64,000 nucleotides of DNA from PZPK01 sp041590075 (lineage in GTDB: Bacteria; Pseudomonadota; Gammaproteobacteria; Pseudomonadales; Oleiphilaceae): contig JBFHUL010000001.1 in assembly GCA_041590075.1 (NCBI GenBank), forward strand, positions 62,001-126,000, read 5' to 3'. Of the stretch, positions 42,905-52,596 are shown one piece after another; positions within the stretch are counted from its first letter, which is position 1, and each line of letters opens with the position of its first letter. The notes under the pieces were generated by a model. The model was not told where the DNA came from. It saw nothing but the letters and a program-made list of their open reading frames with translations, and did not search any database. The translations under genes were made by a program, and so were the position numbers.

Positions 42905-43939
42905 ATGGATATTACTGAGTTATTGGCCTTCTCTGCCAAGCAAGGCGCTTCCGATTTACACCTGTCGGCAGGTTTGCCACCCATGATCCGGGTGGATGGT
43001 GATGTACGTCGCATCAACCTGCCCGCCATGGAGCACAAAGAAGTTCATGCGCTGATTTACGACATCATGAACGACAAACAGCGCAAAGATTTTGAAGAAT
43101 TTCTCGAAACCGACTTCTCCTTTGAAGTGCCCGGCGTGGCGCGCTTTCGGGTCAATGCCTTTAACCAGAACCGTGGCGCCGGCGCCGTATTCCGTACCAT
43201 TCCCTCCAAAGTGCTGACCATGGAAGATCTCGGCATGGGGCAAGTATTCAAAGACATCGCCGAAGTCCCCCGCGGGCTGGTACTGGTCACCGGGCCCACC
43301 GGTTCCGGTAAGTCGACCACACTGGCTGCCATGCTCGACTTTATCAATGACAATCGCTACGACCATATTCTTACCATCGAAGACCCGATCGAATTTGTTC
43401 ACGAAAGCAAGAAATGCCTGGTCAACCAACGAGAAGTACACCGCGATACGCTGGGCTTTAATGAAGCTCTGCGTTCCGCATTGCGGGAAGACCCCGACAT
43501 CATTCTCGTCGGCGAATTACGGGATCTGGAAACTATTCGCCTGGCACTGACCGCCGCCGAAACCGGTCACCTGGTGTTCGGCACCCTGCACACCACCTCG
43601 GCGGCCAAAACCATCGACCGTGTCGTCGACGTATTCCCTGCGGAAGAAAAGTCCATGGTACGTTCCATGCTGTCGGAGTCCTTGCAGGCGGTGGTTTCTC
43701 AAACGCTGTTGAAAAAAACCAATGGTGGCCGCGTCGCGGCGCACGAAATCATGATCGGTACCCCCGCGATTCGTAACCTTATTCGCGAGGACAAAGTGGC
43801 GCAGATGTACAGTGCGATTCAGACCGGTGCGTCAATCGGCATGCAGACGCTGGATCAATGCCTGCAGAATCTGTTGAGCAAGGGGCTCATCACGCGCGAC
43901 ATCGCCCGCGAAAAAGCCAAGATCCCGGAAAACTTCTGA
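42905..43939 (+). CDS. pilT: type IV pilus retraction ATPase PilT
   Basis: Hexameric motor that retracts type IV pili for twitching. The 344-residue protein has ASDLHLSAGLPPMIRVDG at the N-terminus, Walker A GPTGSGKSTTLAA near 136 and the Asp box ILTIEDPIEFVH near 157. The Walker B region LVGELRDLETIRLALTAAE lies near 203, and the His box GTLHTTSAAKTIDR near 228, then the AIRNLIREDK segment. ATG at 42905 has AGAGGAT before it. pilU follows after 59 nt. Confidence 0.97.
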   Translation: MDITELLAFSAKQGASDLHLSAGLPPMIRVDGDVRRINLPAMEHKEVHALIYDIMNDKQRKDFEEFLETDFSFEVPGVARFRVNAFNQNRGAGAVFRTIPSKVLTMEDLGMGQVFKDIAEVPRGLVLVTGPTGSGKSTTLAAMLDFINDNRYDHILTIEDPIEFVHESKKCLVNQREVHRDTLGFNEALRSALREDPDIILVGELRDLETIRLALTAAETGHLVFGTLHTTSAAKTIDRVVDVFPAEEKSMVRSMLSESLQAVVSQTLLKKTNGGRVAAHEIMIGTPAIRNLIREDKVAQMYSAIQTGASIGMQTLDQCLQNLLSKGLITRDIAREKAKIPENF

Positions 43940-43998
43940 TAGCGCCGATGGCAGCACACAGGCAACACATACATTGAAAGAAATTAGCGAGGCCCAAG

Positions 43999-45129
43999 GT
44001 GGATTTTGAAAAACTGTTGAAGATCATGGTTGAAAAGGGTGGCTCCGATTTATTCATCACCGCCGGCGTACCGCCCAGCATCAAAATCCATGGCAAAATT
44101 GTGCCCGTAACCAAGCAGGCACTTTCTCCTGAACAGTGCCGCGAAATCGTGATGGATGTAATGTCCGAAAAACAGCGCGACGAGTTTGAGGAAAAAAACG
44201 AATGTAATTTCGCCATCAGCTCGCGTGGTATTGGCCGCTTCCGGGTAAGCGCATTTTCACAGCGCAATCTCTGCGGCATGGTGCTGCGGCGCATTGAGCA
44301 TCATATTCCGCGCATTGAAGATTTGGGTTTACCCGAAATCATTAACAACCTTTCAATGACCAAGCGCGGGTTGATCATCTTCGTGGGAGCCACCGGCACC
44401 GGTAAATCGACCTCATTAGCCGCGATGATCGGCCACCGCAATCGCAACAGCAAAGGGCACATCATTTCGATTGAGGACCCTATCGAATACATCCACCAGC
44501 ACGCCGGCTGCATCGTCACGCAGCGTGAAGTAGGGCTGGATACCGAGTCCTTCGAAGTGGCGCTCAAGAATACCCTGCGACAGGCACCCGATGTGATCAT
44601 GATCGGCGAGATACGCAGCAAGGAGACCATGGAGTACGCCGTCACCTTCGCCGAAACAGGGCATCTTTGCCTGGCCACCCTGCACGCCAACAATGCCAAC
44701 CAGGCGCTGGATCGCATCATTAACTTCTTTCCCCCCGAACAACAGGGCCAGATCTGGATGGATCTGTCTTTGAATCTGAAAGGCATCGTCGCCCAGCAAC
44801 TGATTCCCACGCCCGACGGCAAAGGCCGTAAAGCGGTGATAGAGGTGCTGCTGAATACGCCACTGTGTGCCGATTTAATTCGCAAACGGGAGGTCCACAA
44901 ACTCAAAGAACTCATGAGTAAATCCCGTGACGTAGGGATGCAGACCTTTGATCAGGCACTCTACGATCTATATGCCGCAGGCGAAATCACCTATGAGGAT
45001 GCACTGGCCTATGCCGACTCGGCAAACGACCTGCGCCTGTTGATCAAACTGGGCTCGGATGCCTCGTCGCCCTCACAATTGAATTCCTCAACCGATCGCC
45101 TCAGCATTCAGGGCGACGACGGCTTTTAG
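43999..45129 (+). CDS. pilU: PilT-dependent retraction ATPase PilU
   Basis: Second retraction ATPase, 376 residues, GTG start. Walker A is GATGTGKSTSLAAMI near 130, the Asp box ISIEDPIEYIHQHAGC near 155, the B region MIGEIRSKETMEYAVTFAE near 197 and the His box ATLHANNANQALDRI near 225. The tail beyond residue 345 is low-complexity (SDASSPSQLNSSTD), typical of PilU and absent from PilT. PilU supports PilT under load. Confidence 0.96.
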   Translation: MDFEKLLKIMVEKGGSDLFITAGVPPSIKIHGKIVPVTKQALSPEQCREIVMDVMSEKQRDEFEEKNECNFAISSRGIGRFRVSAFSQRNLCGMVLRRIEHHIPRIEDLGLPEIINNLSMTKRGLIIFVGATGTGKSTSLAAMIGHRNRNSKGHIISIEDPIEYIHQHAGCIVTQREVGLDTESFEVALKNTLRQAPDVIMIGEIRSKETMEYAVTFAETGHLCLATLHANNANQALDRIINFFPPEQQGQIWMDLSLNLKGIVAQQLIPTPDGKGRKAVIEVLLNTPLCADLIRKREVHKLKELMSKSRDVGMQTFDQALYDLYAAGEITYEDALAYADSANDLRLLIKLGSDASSPSQLNSSTDRLSIQGDDGF

Positions 45130-45324
45130 TGCCTTTCACGATAAGGGGTATGCGGGAAGGGCCGGATGCGCCCTGCCCACCATACACGCCCGCCCCACGC
45201 GCTTAAAATAAATATATCTTAAACACGCCTCCAATAGGTCGATTTAGTGGGTCGCCGTTCTCTGCTGACGTCTAAACTCAGAGTAGATCAATCAGAGAAC
45301 AACGCAGTGGGAGCGATTGCAGTC

Positions 45325-45621
45325 ATGCTCAGCGAACATAGAACACTGAAAAATCAAGTGGTGGTTTTTGTGGGCCCCCTGAACATGTCGGGTTTCGAAG
45401 CCATTCATGAAGATGAAATCGAATATCTTACCGAACTGGCGATCGATGCGGGTGCAATCGTGGGGAGTCGAGTGAATAATCTCACCACGCTGTGCGTCAC
45501 CAGCGAGTTGACGCCAGACGAGTCTATCAGCGCGATTCCCGCCGGTGTGCGGGTGATGAGTGAACCGGAATTCGTGGAAGAGTATCTCACCGAAGCGATT
45601 ACCGGAGAGGAATGGGAGTAA
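45325..45621 (+). CDS. small BRCT-like protein
   Basis: A protein of 98 residues from the ATG at 45325 (GGGAG about 10 nt before); a GTG at 45247 would give 124. Its core reads like a lone BRCT domain: strand LKNQVVVFVGPL, helix with EIEYLTELAIDAGAIVGS, strand LTTLCVT, then the end RVMSEPEFVEEYL. These match the F/G-L, G-A, T-x2-L and W/E-F positions. BRCT domains bind phosphopeptides or DNA ends and are rarely free in bacteria, where they are usually attached to ligase LigA. No catalytic part is present. The assignment is by pattern only. Confidence 0.55.
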   Translation: MLSEHRTLKNQVVVFVGPLNMSGFEAIHEDEIEYLTELAIDAGAIVGSRVNNLTTLCVTSELTPDESISAIPAGVRVMSEPEFVEEYLTEAITGEEWE

Positions 45622-45627
45622 TTGTGG

Positions 45628-48462
45628 TTAACTCACCGGCGCCTTTTGGCCCTGCCAGCCTTTCTGCTTTTTAAGTAGCTGCTCCATCGCCATGCCATCC
45701 AGCGGCCGGGAAACATGGTATCCCTGAACCAGATCGCAGCCATAGGCTTCCAGCCGAGCCAATTGCGAATCGTTCTCCACACCTTCCGCCACAATCTGCA
45801 GGTTCAGACTATTGCCCAATACGATGATCGCACGCGCGATGGCCTGCTGATCTTTGGAGTGCTCGATGTGATCGACGAAAGAACGATCTATTTTGAGCGT
45901 ATCTACCGGCAACTGGCGCAAATAACTCAGCGATGAATAGCCTGTTCCAAAATCATCAATCGAAATTTTCAGCCCCAGATCACGGAAACCCTGCAACACC
46001 GTGTTGGCGCTTTGCATATCTTCCATAATGGCGCTTTCGGTTAGCTCCAGTTCGACGCAGGCCGGATCGATACGCGACTCCTCCACTGCTCGCGAAATAA
46101 TGCCGCTCAAGCTCGCATCACGCAGCTGCCGGGCCGACAAATTCACCGACACCTGTAAATGCCCCAGGCCCATCTCCTGCCATGTGCGCGTCTGGCGACA
46201 TGCGGTTTCGAGCACGTAGGCACCCAGATCGGAGATCAACCCGCTTTCTTCCGCCACATTCACAAACTCGTCCGGCGACACCAGACCACGATCCGGATGA
46301 CGCCAACGAATCAACGCCTCATAAGAGGTAATCTGTTTGGACTTCAAATCGAGCTTGGGCTGGTAAAACACTTCCAACTCCGCATTACCCAGCGCCTTGC
46401 GCAAGTCCTGTTCGATTTGCAGACGCTGCCGCGAAAAGGATTTCAGGCCTTCATCAAAGACCTGAATCTGACCGCCACCCATGAATTTAGCCTTCTGTAC
46501 CGCGAGCGCGGCATACTGCACCAGATGTTCGATATCCTCCGCATGCTCAGGTACCCGCGCCACCCCCACACTGCACGACAACATAAGTTCATGCGCTTCG
46601 AGCACATAAGGTTTTTGCGTGACCGCCGCATACAAACGTGCCGCAAATGCACCCACATCGAAGGTGGGACTGCATGTCACGACACAGGCAAATTCATTGC
46701 CTCCCACGCGCGCCAGCATATCCACTTTCTGCACATGACGACTCAGACGATCGGCAACCTCTCGCAGGAGGAGATCGGCCCCTTCGTGACCGAAGCTGTC
46801 ATTGAACTGCTTGAATCGATCGATATCCAGTGTGACCAAGGCAAAGGGCACTGCCTGATCCTTGAAACGCAACAGAGCGCGATGCAGTTCATTGCGAAAC
46901 TGCACGCGATTCGCCAAGCGTGTGAGGGCATCGTAGTTCAACAGGTAATCGAGTTTTTCATCTGCTGCTTTGCGATCACTGAGGTCCGAAATCAAACCGG
47001 CATAGTAACGCAGCCCCCCTCTTTCATCGGTGATGCGATTAATTTGCGTCCATTGCGGGAAGTAATCTCCGTGCTTGCGCTTCTCCAGCAGTTCACCCTG
47101 CCAACTGCCCTCATCGCGCACATTGGCCAGAATCTGGGGGTACACTTTTTCCTTCTGGGGCGTATCGCTGAGGGCGAGCAGCGTTTTACCCACCACTTCG
47201 TCTGCATGCAGACCAGTAATCGCACAATACGCGGGGTTGACCGAGAGGTATCGGCCCTCAGCATCCAGTACAAACACGCCTTCTGAGGTATGATCAAACA
47301 CGCTCTTGGCGAGGCGCACTTGCTCATCGCGCATCATTTCAGACTGAATATTGCGCCGCGTACCCAGAATACGACTCGCCGCGCCCTGCGCGCCTCTGTC
47401 CACCACTCTGCCGCACTCTTCTATCCATAACCAGCGTTCGCCATCCGCGACGCGATACTGCAACTGGTAGTCGTCTATCTCGCCTTTCAATGCCGCATTC
47501 AGCGTATCACGCACCACCGGGTAATCTTCCTGATGAATCACTTTCTTCAAAGTGGCTATCACCTGAGCCGATTCCTGCTCACGCTCCCCAAAATAATTAT
47601 GAAAGGCCGACTGATAAAATTGTTCGTTGAGCAGATCCCAGTCAATCAGCCCCAAACGTGAGGCATCAATGGCCTGAGTAAGACGGGTTTGGCTTTTCAC
47701 CAGAGCATCGCTGATGGTTTTGCGCAGGGCGATTTGCTGGCTGAGTTGCGTATTGGCGTCGCGCAGGGCTTTGGTGCGCTCGCGGATTTCCTCTTCCAAG
47801 TCTTGCTCGCGCTGTTTCAAGCGCGCCTCAACCTCATCCTGACTGACGCGGCCTTCTTCAATGATGGTGCGAAGGCGCTCGATTTCGCGACTAAGGGACA
47901 CTGGCGAGCGATGCCCTCTCGTGTGCGAACCCGCGTCATGCCCCAGACGAACCGCGCCGTACCAAAATACGAAAAAACTCAGACAGAGCAGCAAATTGAT
48001 GTGCAGCGCCTGTTCCCATGGCCCCTGCATGACAAGGTAGTTATTCGCCCATAGCAAGGGCAGGGAAAACAAAAAAGCATTGAACGAGCCGAAGGGCATT
48101 ATGGCCAATAGCAACAGTACCGATAACAGCATAAACACCAACAACGAGGCTGCATCCGAGCCTGGGTACGCCGTCGATAATCCTGCCCAAAGCAAGCCTG
48201 CCAATAACGGCGAGACGACGCCCAACGCCAACACAATGGGATGCCTGAAGTTGGACCATACTCCGGCCAAATTGGACAGGGCCACCACAGAGGAGAGCAG
48301 CAGCAACACGTAGAAAGTGGTGCCGGGCACATGTGCAGCAACTTCCTGCCACCAAATAATCACGGCCATCAGGAACAAACCAAAGAACGCCAAGCGTTCT
48401 GGCTGTTTCAACCTGGCTGGCGGACTCAGGGCATTGATGAGATTCAGCAGAGGGACACGCAT
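45628..48462 (-). CDS. membrane PAS-GGDEF-EAL protein, probable c-di-GMP phosphodiesterase
   Basis: A 944-residue signalling protein. Residues 20-170 hold about six membrane helices; 190-260 form a coiled coil. Two PAS domains follow (about 270-380 and 395-505, PAS-C end GLISDLSDRKAADEK). Then comes a GGDEF domain from about 510 with RVGGNEF instead of GGDEF and an inhibitory site QKVD instead of RxxD. An EAL domain from about 680 has EALIRW, ELTESAIMED, DDFGTGYSS, KIDRSFVDH and AEGVEN intact. So cyclase activity is doubtful and phosphodiesterase activity likely. It stands alone, diverging from uvrD and converging with the BRCT-like gene. Confidence 0.92.
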   Translation of the reverse strand: MRVPLLNLINALSPPARLKQPERLAFFGLFLMAVIIWWQEVAAHVPGTTFYVLLLLSSVVALSNLAGVWSNFRHPIVLALGVVSPLLAGLLWAGLSTAYPGSDAASLLVFMLLSVLLLLAIMPFGSFNAFLFSLPLLWANNYLVMQGPWEQALHINLLLCLSFFVFWYGAVRLGHDAGSHTRGHRSPVSLSREIERLRTIIEEGRVSQDEVEARLKQREQDLEEEIRERTKALRDANTQLSQQIALRKTISDALVKSQTRLTQAIDASRLGLIDWDLLNEQFYQSAFHNYFGEREQESAQVIATLKKVIHQEDYPVVRDTLNAALKGEIDDYQLQYRVADGERWLWIEECGRVVDRGAQGAASRILGTRRNIQSEMMRDEQVRLAKSVFDHTSEGVFVLDAEGRYLSVNPAYCAITGLHADEVVGKTLLALSDTPQKEKVYPQILANVRDEGSWQGELLEKRKHGDYFPQWTQINRITDERGGLRYYAGLISDLSDRKAADEKLDYLLNYDALTRLANRVQFRNELHRALLRFKDQAVPFALVTLDIDRFKQFNDSFGHEGADLLLREVADRLSRHVQKVDMLARVGGNEFACVVTCSPTFDVGAFAARLYAAVTQKPYVLEAHELMLSCSVGVARVPEHAEDIEHLVQYAALAVQKAKFMGGGQIQVFDEGLKSFSRQRLQIEQDLRKALGNAELEVFYQPKLDLKSKQITSYEALIRWRHPDRGLVSPDEFVNVAEESGLISDLGAYVLETACRQTRTWQEMGLGHLQVSVNLSARQLRDASLSGIISRAVEESRIDPACVELELTESAIMEDMQSANTVLQGFRDLGLKISIDDFGTGYSSLSYLRQLPVDTLKIDRSFVDHIEHSKDQQAIARAIIVLGNSLNLQIVAEGVENDSQLARLEAYGCDLVQGYHVSRPLDGMAMEQLLKKQKGWQGQKAPVS

Positions 48463-48628
48463 GGATCAGTATCGTTATAGTTTGGTGCCATTCTAACCCG
48501 AATCCGCACTACGTTTCGCCCCTTTCAAGCGCATGGATGATTCGCCCACGGATTCATGCTTATGGGCTGATGCAGGCTGCAAGCACTGCTATACTGGCCG
48601 GCCTTTTACCCAACTGACACTGATTGCA

Positions 48629-50782
48629 ATGGATGTATCTCATCTTCTGGATGATCTGAATGAGGCACAACGCGAAGCCGTCGCCGCGCCCTTGAAAAAC
48701 ATTCTGGTACTGGCTGGCGCCGGTAGCGGAAAAACTCGTGTGTTGGTGCACCGGATCGCCTGGCTCATGCAGATAGAGGGTATTCACCCCGGCGCCATCA
48801 TGGCCGTGACCTTTACCAACAAGGCCGCGCGCGAAATGCGCGGGCGCATTGAAGAAATGCTCTCGGTGCCCACCCAAAGCATGTGGTTTGGCACCTTTCA
48901 CGGCATTGCTCACCGCTTGCTGCGCGCTCACTGGCAGGATGCCAAGTTACCGGAAAACTTCCAGATACTGGACGCCGATGACCAGCTACGCATCATCAAG
49001 CGCATTATGCGCGAGCACAATGTGGATGAAAGCCGGTTTCAGGCACGTCAGGTACAAGGGTTTATTAATCGCCAGAAAGACGAAGGTACGCGCGCCGCCT
49101 ATTTGCCACCTACGCAGGATTTGTTCTCACGCACCATGGCAGAACTGTACCGCGCGTATGAAGAGCAATGCCAGCGTTCAGGCCTGGTGGATTTTGGTGA
49201 ACTATTACTCCGCGCGCATGAATTATGGCTCAATCAGCCGGCTCTGCTCGCCCATTATCAGGAACGCTTCCGCTACTTGCTGGTAGACGAATTTCAGGAC
49301 ACCAACACTATTCAATATGCGTGGCTGCGTGTACTGGCCGGTGACCGTGTGCCCATTATGGTCGTCGGGGACGATGACCAGTCTATTTATGGCTGGCGTG
49401 GCGCCCGAATCGAAAACATTCAACAGTTTCAGGATGATTTCGCGCACACGCTCATGGTACGTCTGGAACAAAACTACCGCTCCACCAATACCATTCTCGG
49501 TGCCGCAAACGCACTCATTGCCCATAACGGCAGCCGTCTGGGCAAGGACCTCTGGACGGAAGGCGAAGACGGCGAACCAATCGACCTCTACGCCGCCTTC
49601 AACGAACAGGACGAGGCCAACTATCTCGCCGATCAGGTCTCGCAATGGTCATCGCAGGGCCGCTTGCGCCGCGAAATCGCCATTCTTTATCGCTCCAATG
49701 CACAAAGCCGTGTGATTGAGGAAGCCCTGCTGCGCCAGAGTATTCCGTACCGCATCTACGGTGGACTGCGATTCTATGATCGTCAGGAAATCCGTAATGC
49801 CGTGTCCTATTTGCGGCTCGTGCATTATCGCCACGATGACGCAGCTTTTGAACGTATTGTGAATGTGCCGCCCCGCGGGGTCGGAAACAAGACCTTGTCG
49901 GACCTGCGCGCGCATGCCCGCGAACAAGGCACATCGCTATGGCAGGCCACCGTTGAGCGACTGCAACTGGATCTCTTCAAGGGCAAGGCCGCAAAATCCC
50001 TGGCCGCGTTCGTTGCTCTCATCGATCAATTTGCCGACAACGTATCCGACAGCAGTCTGGCCGGGCTTACCGAGCGAGTTGTTAAAGACACCGGCTTGCT
50101 GGACTACCATGCCAGTGAAAAAGGCGAGAAGGGGCAGGCGCGCAAGGAAAACCTGCTGGAACTGATTAATGCCACCCGCGATTACGATCAGGCCGAGCCG
50201 GACCTGTCTCCCCTGGCCGACTTTATCGCGCAGGCAGCGCTGGATGCCGGTGAGCGTCAAGCCGATGAACATGAAGACAGTGTTCAGATGATGACCCTGC
50301 ATTCCGCCAAAGGGCTGGAATTCCCTATGGTGCTGCTGACCGGCATGGAAGAGGGCTTGTTTCCGCATCAAATGTCGCTGGAAGAACCTGGCCGGCTCGA
50401 AGAAGAGCGGCGCCTGTGCTACGTCGGCATCACCCGTGCAATGGAGAAGCTGGTGCTCACGCACGCCGAGGCCCGACGCCTTTACGGACAGGACAAATAC
50501 CACCCTCTGTCACGTTTTGTGCGTGAGATTCCGACACCACTATTACGCGAAGTGCGCATGAAGAGCACCGTGAGTCGCCCGGTCAATTTTCAGGCCAGCC
50601 CTTTGCTGGGTGAAGATGCCCCGGCGTTTCAACTAGGTCAGCTGGTATCTCATGCGAAATTTGGTGAAGGCACGGTACTGAACTATGAGGGTAAAGGCCC
50701 GCATGCCCGTGTGCAGGTCAAATTTCAGGATCACGGCAGTAAATGGCTGGTGCTGTCCTATGCCAAGCTCAGTGCAGTCTGA
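48629..50782 (+). CDS. uvrD: DNA helicase II UvrD
   Basis: Superfamily 1 3'-5' helicase of nucleotide-excision and mismatch repair, 717 residues (E. coli 720). Motifs in order: Q motif LNEAQREAVAAP, Walker A LAGAGSGKTRVLVHRI near 30, motif Ia TFTNKAAREMRGRI, motif II LVDEFQDTNTIQY near 219, motif III VVGDDDQSIYGWRGA, motif IV QNYRSTNTIL and motif VI VGITRAMEKL near 605. The C-terminal tail FGEGTVLNYEGKG is the RNA-polymerase/UvrB contact seen in UvrD. Start 48629 is chosen by alignment with UvrD; 32 upstream codons are excluded. Confidence 0.97.
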   Translation: MDVSHLLDDLNEAQREAVAAPLKNILVLAGAGSGKTRVLVHRIAWLMQIEGIHPGAIMAVTFTNKAAREMRGRIEEMLSVPTQSMWFGTFHGIAHRLLRAHWQDAKLPENFQILDADDQLRIIKRIMREHNVDESRFQARQVQGFINRQKDEGTRAAYLPPTQDLFSRTMAELYRAYEEQCQRSGLVDFGELLLRAHELWLNQPALLAHYQERFRYLLVDEFQDTNTIQYAWLRVLAGDRVPIMVVGDDDQSIYGWRGARIENIQQFQDDFAHTLMVRLEQNYRSTNTILGAANALIAHNGSRLGKDLWTEGEDGEPIDLYAAFNEQDEANYLADQVSQWSSQGRLRREIAILYRSNAQSRVIEEALLRQSIPYRIYGGLRFYDRQEIRNAVSYLRLVHYRHDDAAFERIVNVPPRGVGNKTLSDLRAHAREQGTSLWQATVERLQLDLFKGKAAKSLAAFVALIDQFADNVSDSSLAGLTERVVKDTGLLDYHASEKGEKGQARKENLLELINATRDYDQAEPDLSPLADFIAQAALDAGERQADEHEDSVQMMTLHSAKGLEFPMVLLTGMEEGLFPHQMSLEEPGRLEEERRLCYVGITRAMEKLVLTHAEARRLYGQDKYHPLSRFVREIPTPLLREVRMKSTVSRPVNFQASPLLGEDAPAFQLGQLVSHAKFGEGTVLNYEGKGPHARVQVKFQDHGSKWLVLSYAKLSAV

Positions 50783-50844
50783 ACTGTGAACTGGCACCTT
50801 TAAGCTATGCTGTAAATAATCGGATTAATCAGGAGAGCCGTAAC

Positions 50845-51792
50845 GTGGCGTCACCGGAACAACAAGAATTAGAACGCCGTGAGCGTGCATTAAAGACCCA
50901 AGAGCAAGCGCTCGAAAGGCGCGTACAACAGCAAAACAACACCGAAGAAAGGCTGAAGACTCACCAGGAACGGGTTGCCGAGAAAGAACGCGCCAATCAG
51001 AAGAAGGCGCAAGAACTGATGCAACGGGAGCGCAAACTCGACGAAACCAGTCGCGAACTCGATAGCCAAATGCAGCTCTTGCACCGCGGGCAAGCCGCAT
51101 TCGCAGCGCGCCAGAAAAGACGCACTATGTGGGTACTTCCCTTACTGCTGCTCGTCTGTGTCGTGGCAGGCTACACCGCATACTTGAATCTCAGCACCAA
51201 ACAGAGCGCATTAAAACAGGCCACCCGTGCCAGTGAAAATATCGACAAATTGGCGTCTGTGTTGAACATGACTCAGGAAGAAGTATTGGCCGCCAGCGAT
51301 AAACTCAGCAATAAGCGCCAGGAGCTTGAAAAAACCAAGTCCATGTTGAACGACTTGCGCCAGACCACCGAACAACTGGAACAGGAAATTCTGTCACTGC
51401 GCGAAAACCAGGCGGCGACTCAGGCAGAGAAGGCTGCATTGGGCACCTCGGCGGCGACCTTGAGTAAACAACTCACTGAGTTGCGTGCTCAACTTGAAGA
51501 CGAATATCTCACCATTGATATCAATGAAGCATTTATTGACTATCAGGAAAGCAATCGCCAACAACTGCAACAATTATTGGCCCACTATAAACAAACCTTG
51601 GATGCCAAAGATGCAAATGTGCAGGCCTTGCGTGCATCGCTGGAGGCGCTGCAAACCCAAAGGGCTGAACAAGCGGCTGAAATGGACGCCCAAAAAGCGT
51701 TTATTCGTGACCAGAAACGCCAGATCGAAGCGCTTCAAAAACGAATCAACGACAACAAGGCGGGCGACAATGTGGCGACCCAGCGGCCCTGA
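50845..51792 (+). CDS. single-pass membrane coiled-coil protein of unknown function
   Basis: I do not recognise a family. The 315-residue product starts GTG at 50845 after AGGAG. Residues 1-85 are highly charged coiled coil (Q/E/R rich, e.g. RRERALKTQEQALERRV). Residues 92-115 are one membrane helix (MWVLPLLLLVCVVAGYTAYL). The rest to about 310 is a second long coiled coil with KQLTELRAQLEDEYL. No cysteine occurs outside the membrane segment. It lies 62 nt behind uvrD and may be co-transcribed. Such shapes often act as envelope tethers or scaffolds; no direct evidence here. Confidence 0.7.
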   Translation: MASPEQQELERRERALKTQEQALERRVQQQNNTEERLKTHQERVAEKERANQKKAQELMQRERKLDETSRELDSQMQLLHRGQAAFAARQKRRTMWVLPLLLLVCVVAGYTAYLNLSTKQSALKQATRASENIDKLASVLNMTQEEVLAASDKLSNKRQELEKTKSMLNDLRQTTEQLEQEILSLRENQAATQAEKAALGTSAATLSKQLTELRAQLEDEYLTIDINEAFIDYQESNRQQLQQLLAHYKQTLDAKDANVQALRASLEALQTQRAEQAAEMDAQKAFIRDQKRQIEALQKRINDNKAGDNVATQRP

Positions 51793-51887
51793 ACAGCCCT
51801 GAGGGAAGCGCCACATAGCGCCCTCGCAACACCGGATCCCGCCGACCTGTTGTGATCACACCACGGCATGCTTCCACAGCACGCCGC

Positions 51888-52526
51888 TCAGGGAGCAAGC
51901 CGTTCGATCTGCCATTGAGCGCCCTCATCCAGGCGGTACTGAAAGCGGTCATGCAAGCGGTTTTCCCGCCCCTGCCAAAACTCGATCAGTGTGGGCTTCA
52001 GGCGATAGCCGCCCCAAAAAGAGGGCAAAGGGATACCCCCTGATTTGAAGCGCTCCGCGGCCTCGCGAAACTTTTGCTCTAAAAAGCCCCGCGACTCAAT
52101 CACTTCACTCTGGTCACTGCACCATGCACCAATTTGACTGCCGCGTGGCCGTGTTGCGAAATAACGCGCCGACTCCATGCTGCTGATGCGCTCACATTGC
52201 CCCTCTATTTTTACCTGCCGGTTCAGGGGCAACCAGGGAAATAACATAGCGGCCTGCCCCGTGTGCTCAATCTGTTTCGCTTTGCGGCTGTTATAGTTGG
52301 TAAAAAAAACAAAGCCCTGCTCATCGAAAAGTTTCAACAGCACGGTTCTGACTGACGGACCTTCCTGAGGATCAAACGTGGCAAGACTCAGGGCATTGGC
52401 ATCCTCAACACCCGCTGTCTTGGCCTGTGTGAACCAGGTTTCAAATTGCTTAATGGGGTCATCATCAAGCTCTTCACGTGTTAACCCCGCACTCATGTAT
52501 TCGCGTCGGTAATCTCCAATATCCAT
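51888..52526 (-). CDS. pdxH: pyridoxamine 5'-phosphate oxidase PdxH
   Basis: FMN enzyme making pyridoxal phosphate from the pyridoxine or pyridoxamine phosphates. The 212-residue protein has YRREYMSAGLTREELDDDP at the N-terminus, SVRTVLLKLFDEQGFVFFTNY near 65 (FMN site), SRKAKQIE, the R-x-GSQIGAWCSDQSEVI segment near 130 and the C-terminal family end FQYRLDEGAQWQIERLAP. It lies 70 nt behind the doxX gene and may be read with the bufferin operon, though nothing ties it functionally. Confidence 0.96.
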   Translation of the reverse strand: MDIGDYRREYMSAGLTREELDDDPIKQFETWFTQAKTAGVEDANALSLATFDPQEGPSVRTVLLKLFDEQGFVFFTNYNSRKAKQIEHTGQAAMLFPWLPLNRQVKIEGQCERISSMESARYFATRPRGSQIGAWCSDQSEVIESRGFLEQKFREAAERFKSGGIPLPSFWGGYRLKPTLIEFWQGRENRLHDRFQYRLDEGAQWQIERLAP

Positions 52527-52596
52527 AGCTCATTCCGGCAAATTTAAAAAAGAAGTGTGAACATTTGTGCTACGCAACTCAAGCCGGAACCGATCA

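Noticed and set aside
46159..47286. 375-codon open frame on the plus strand
   Set aside because: Lies entirely antisense to the PAS-GGDEF-EAL gene, whose motifs are unmistakable; product is His/Gln-rich with no family features.
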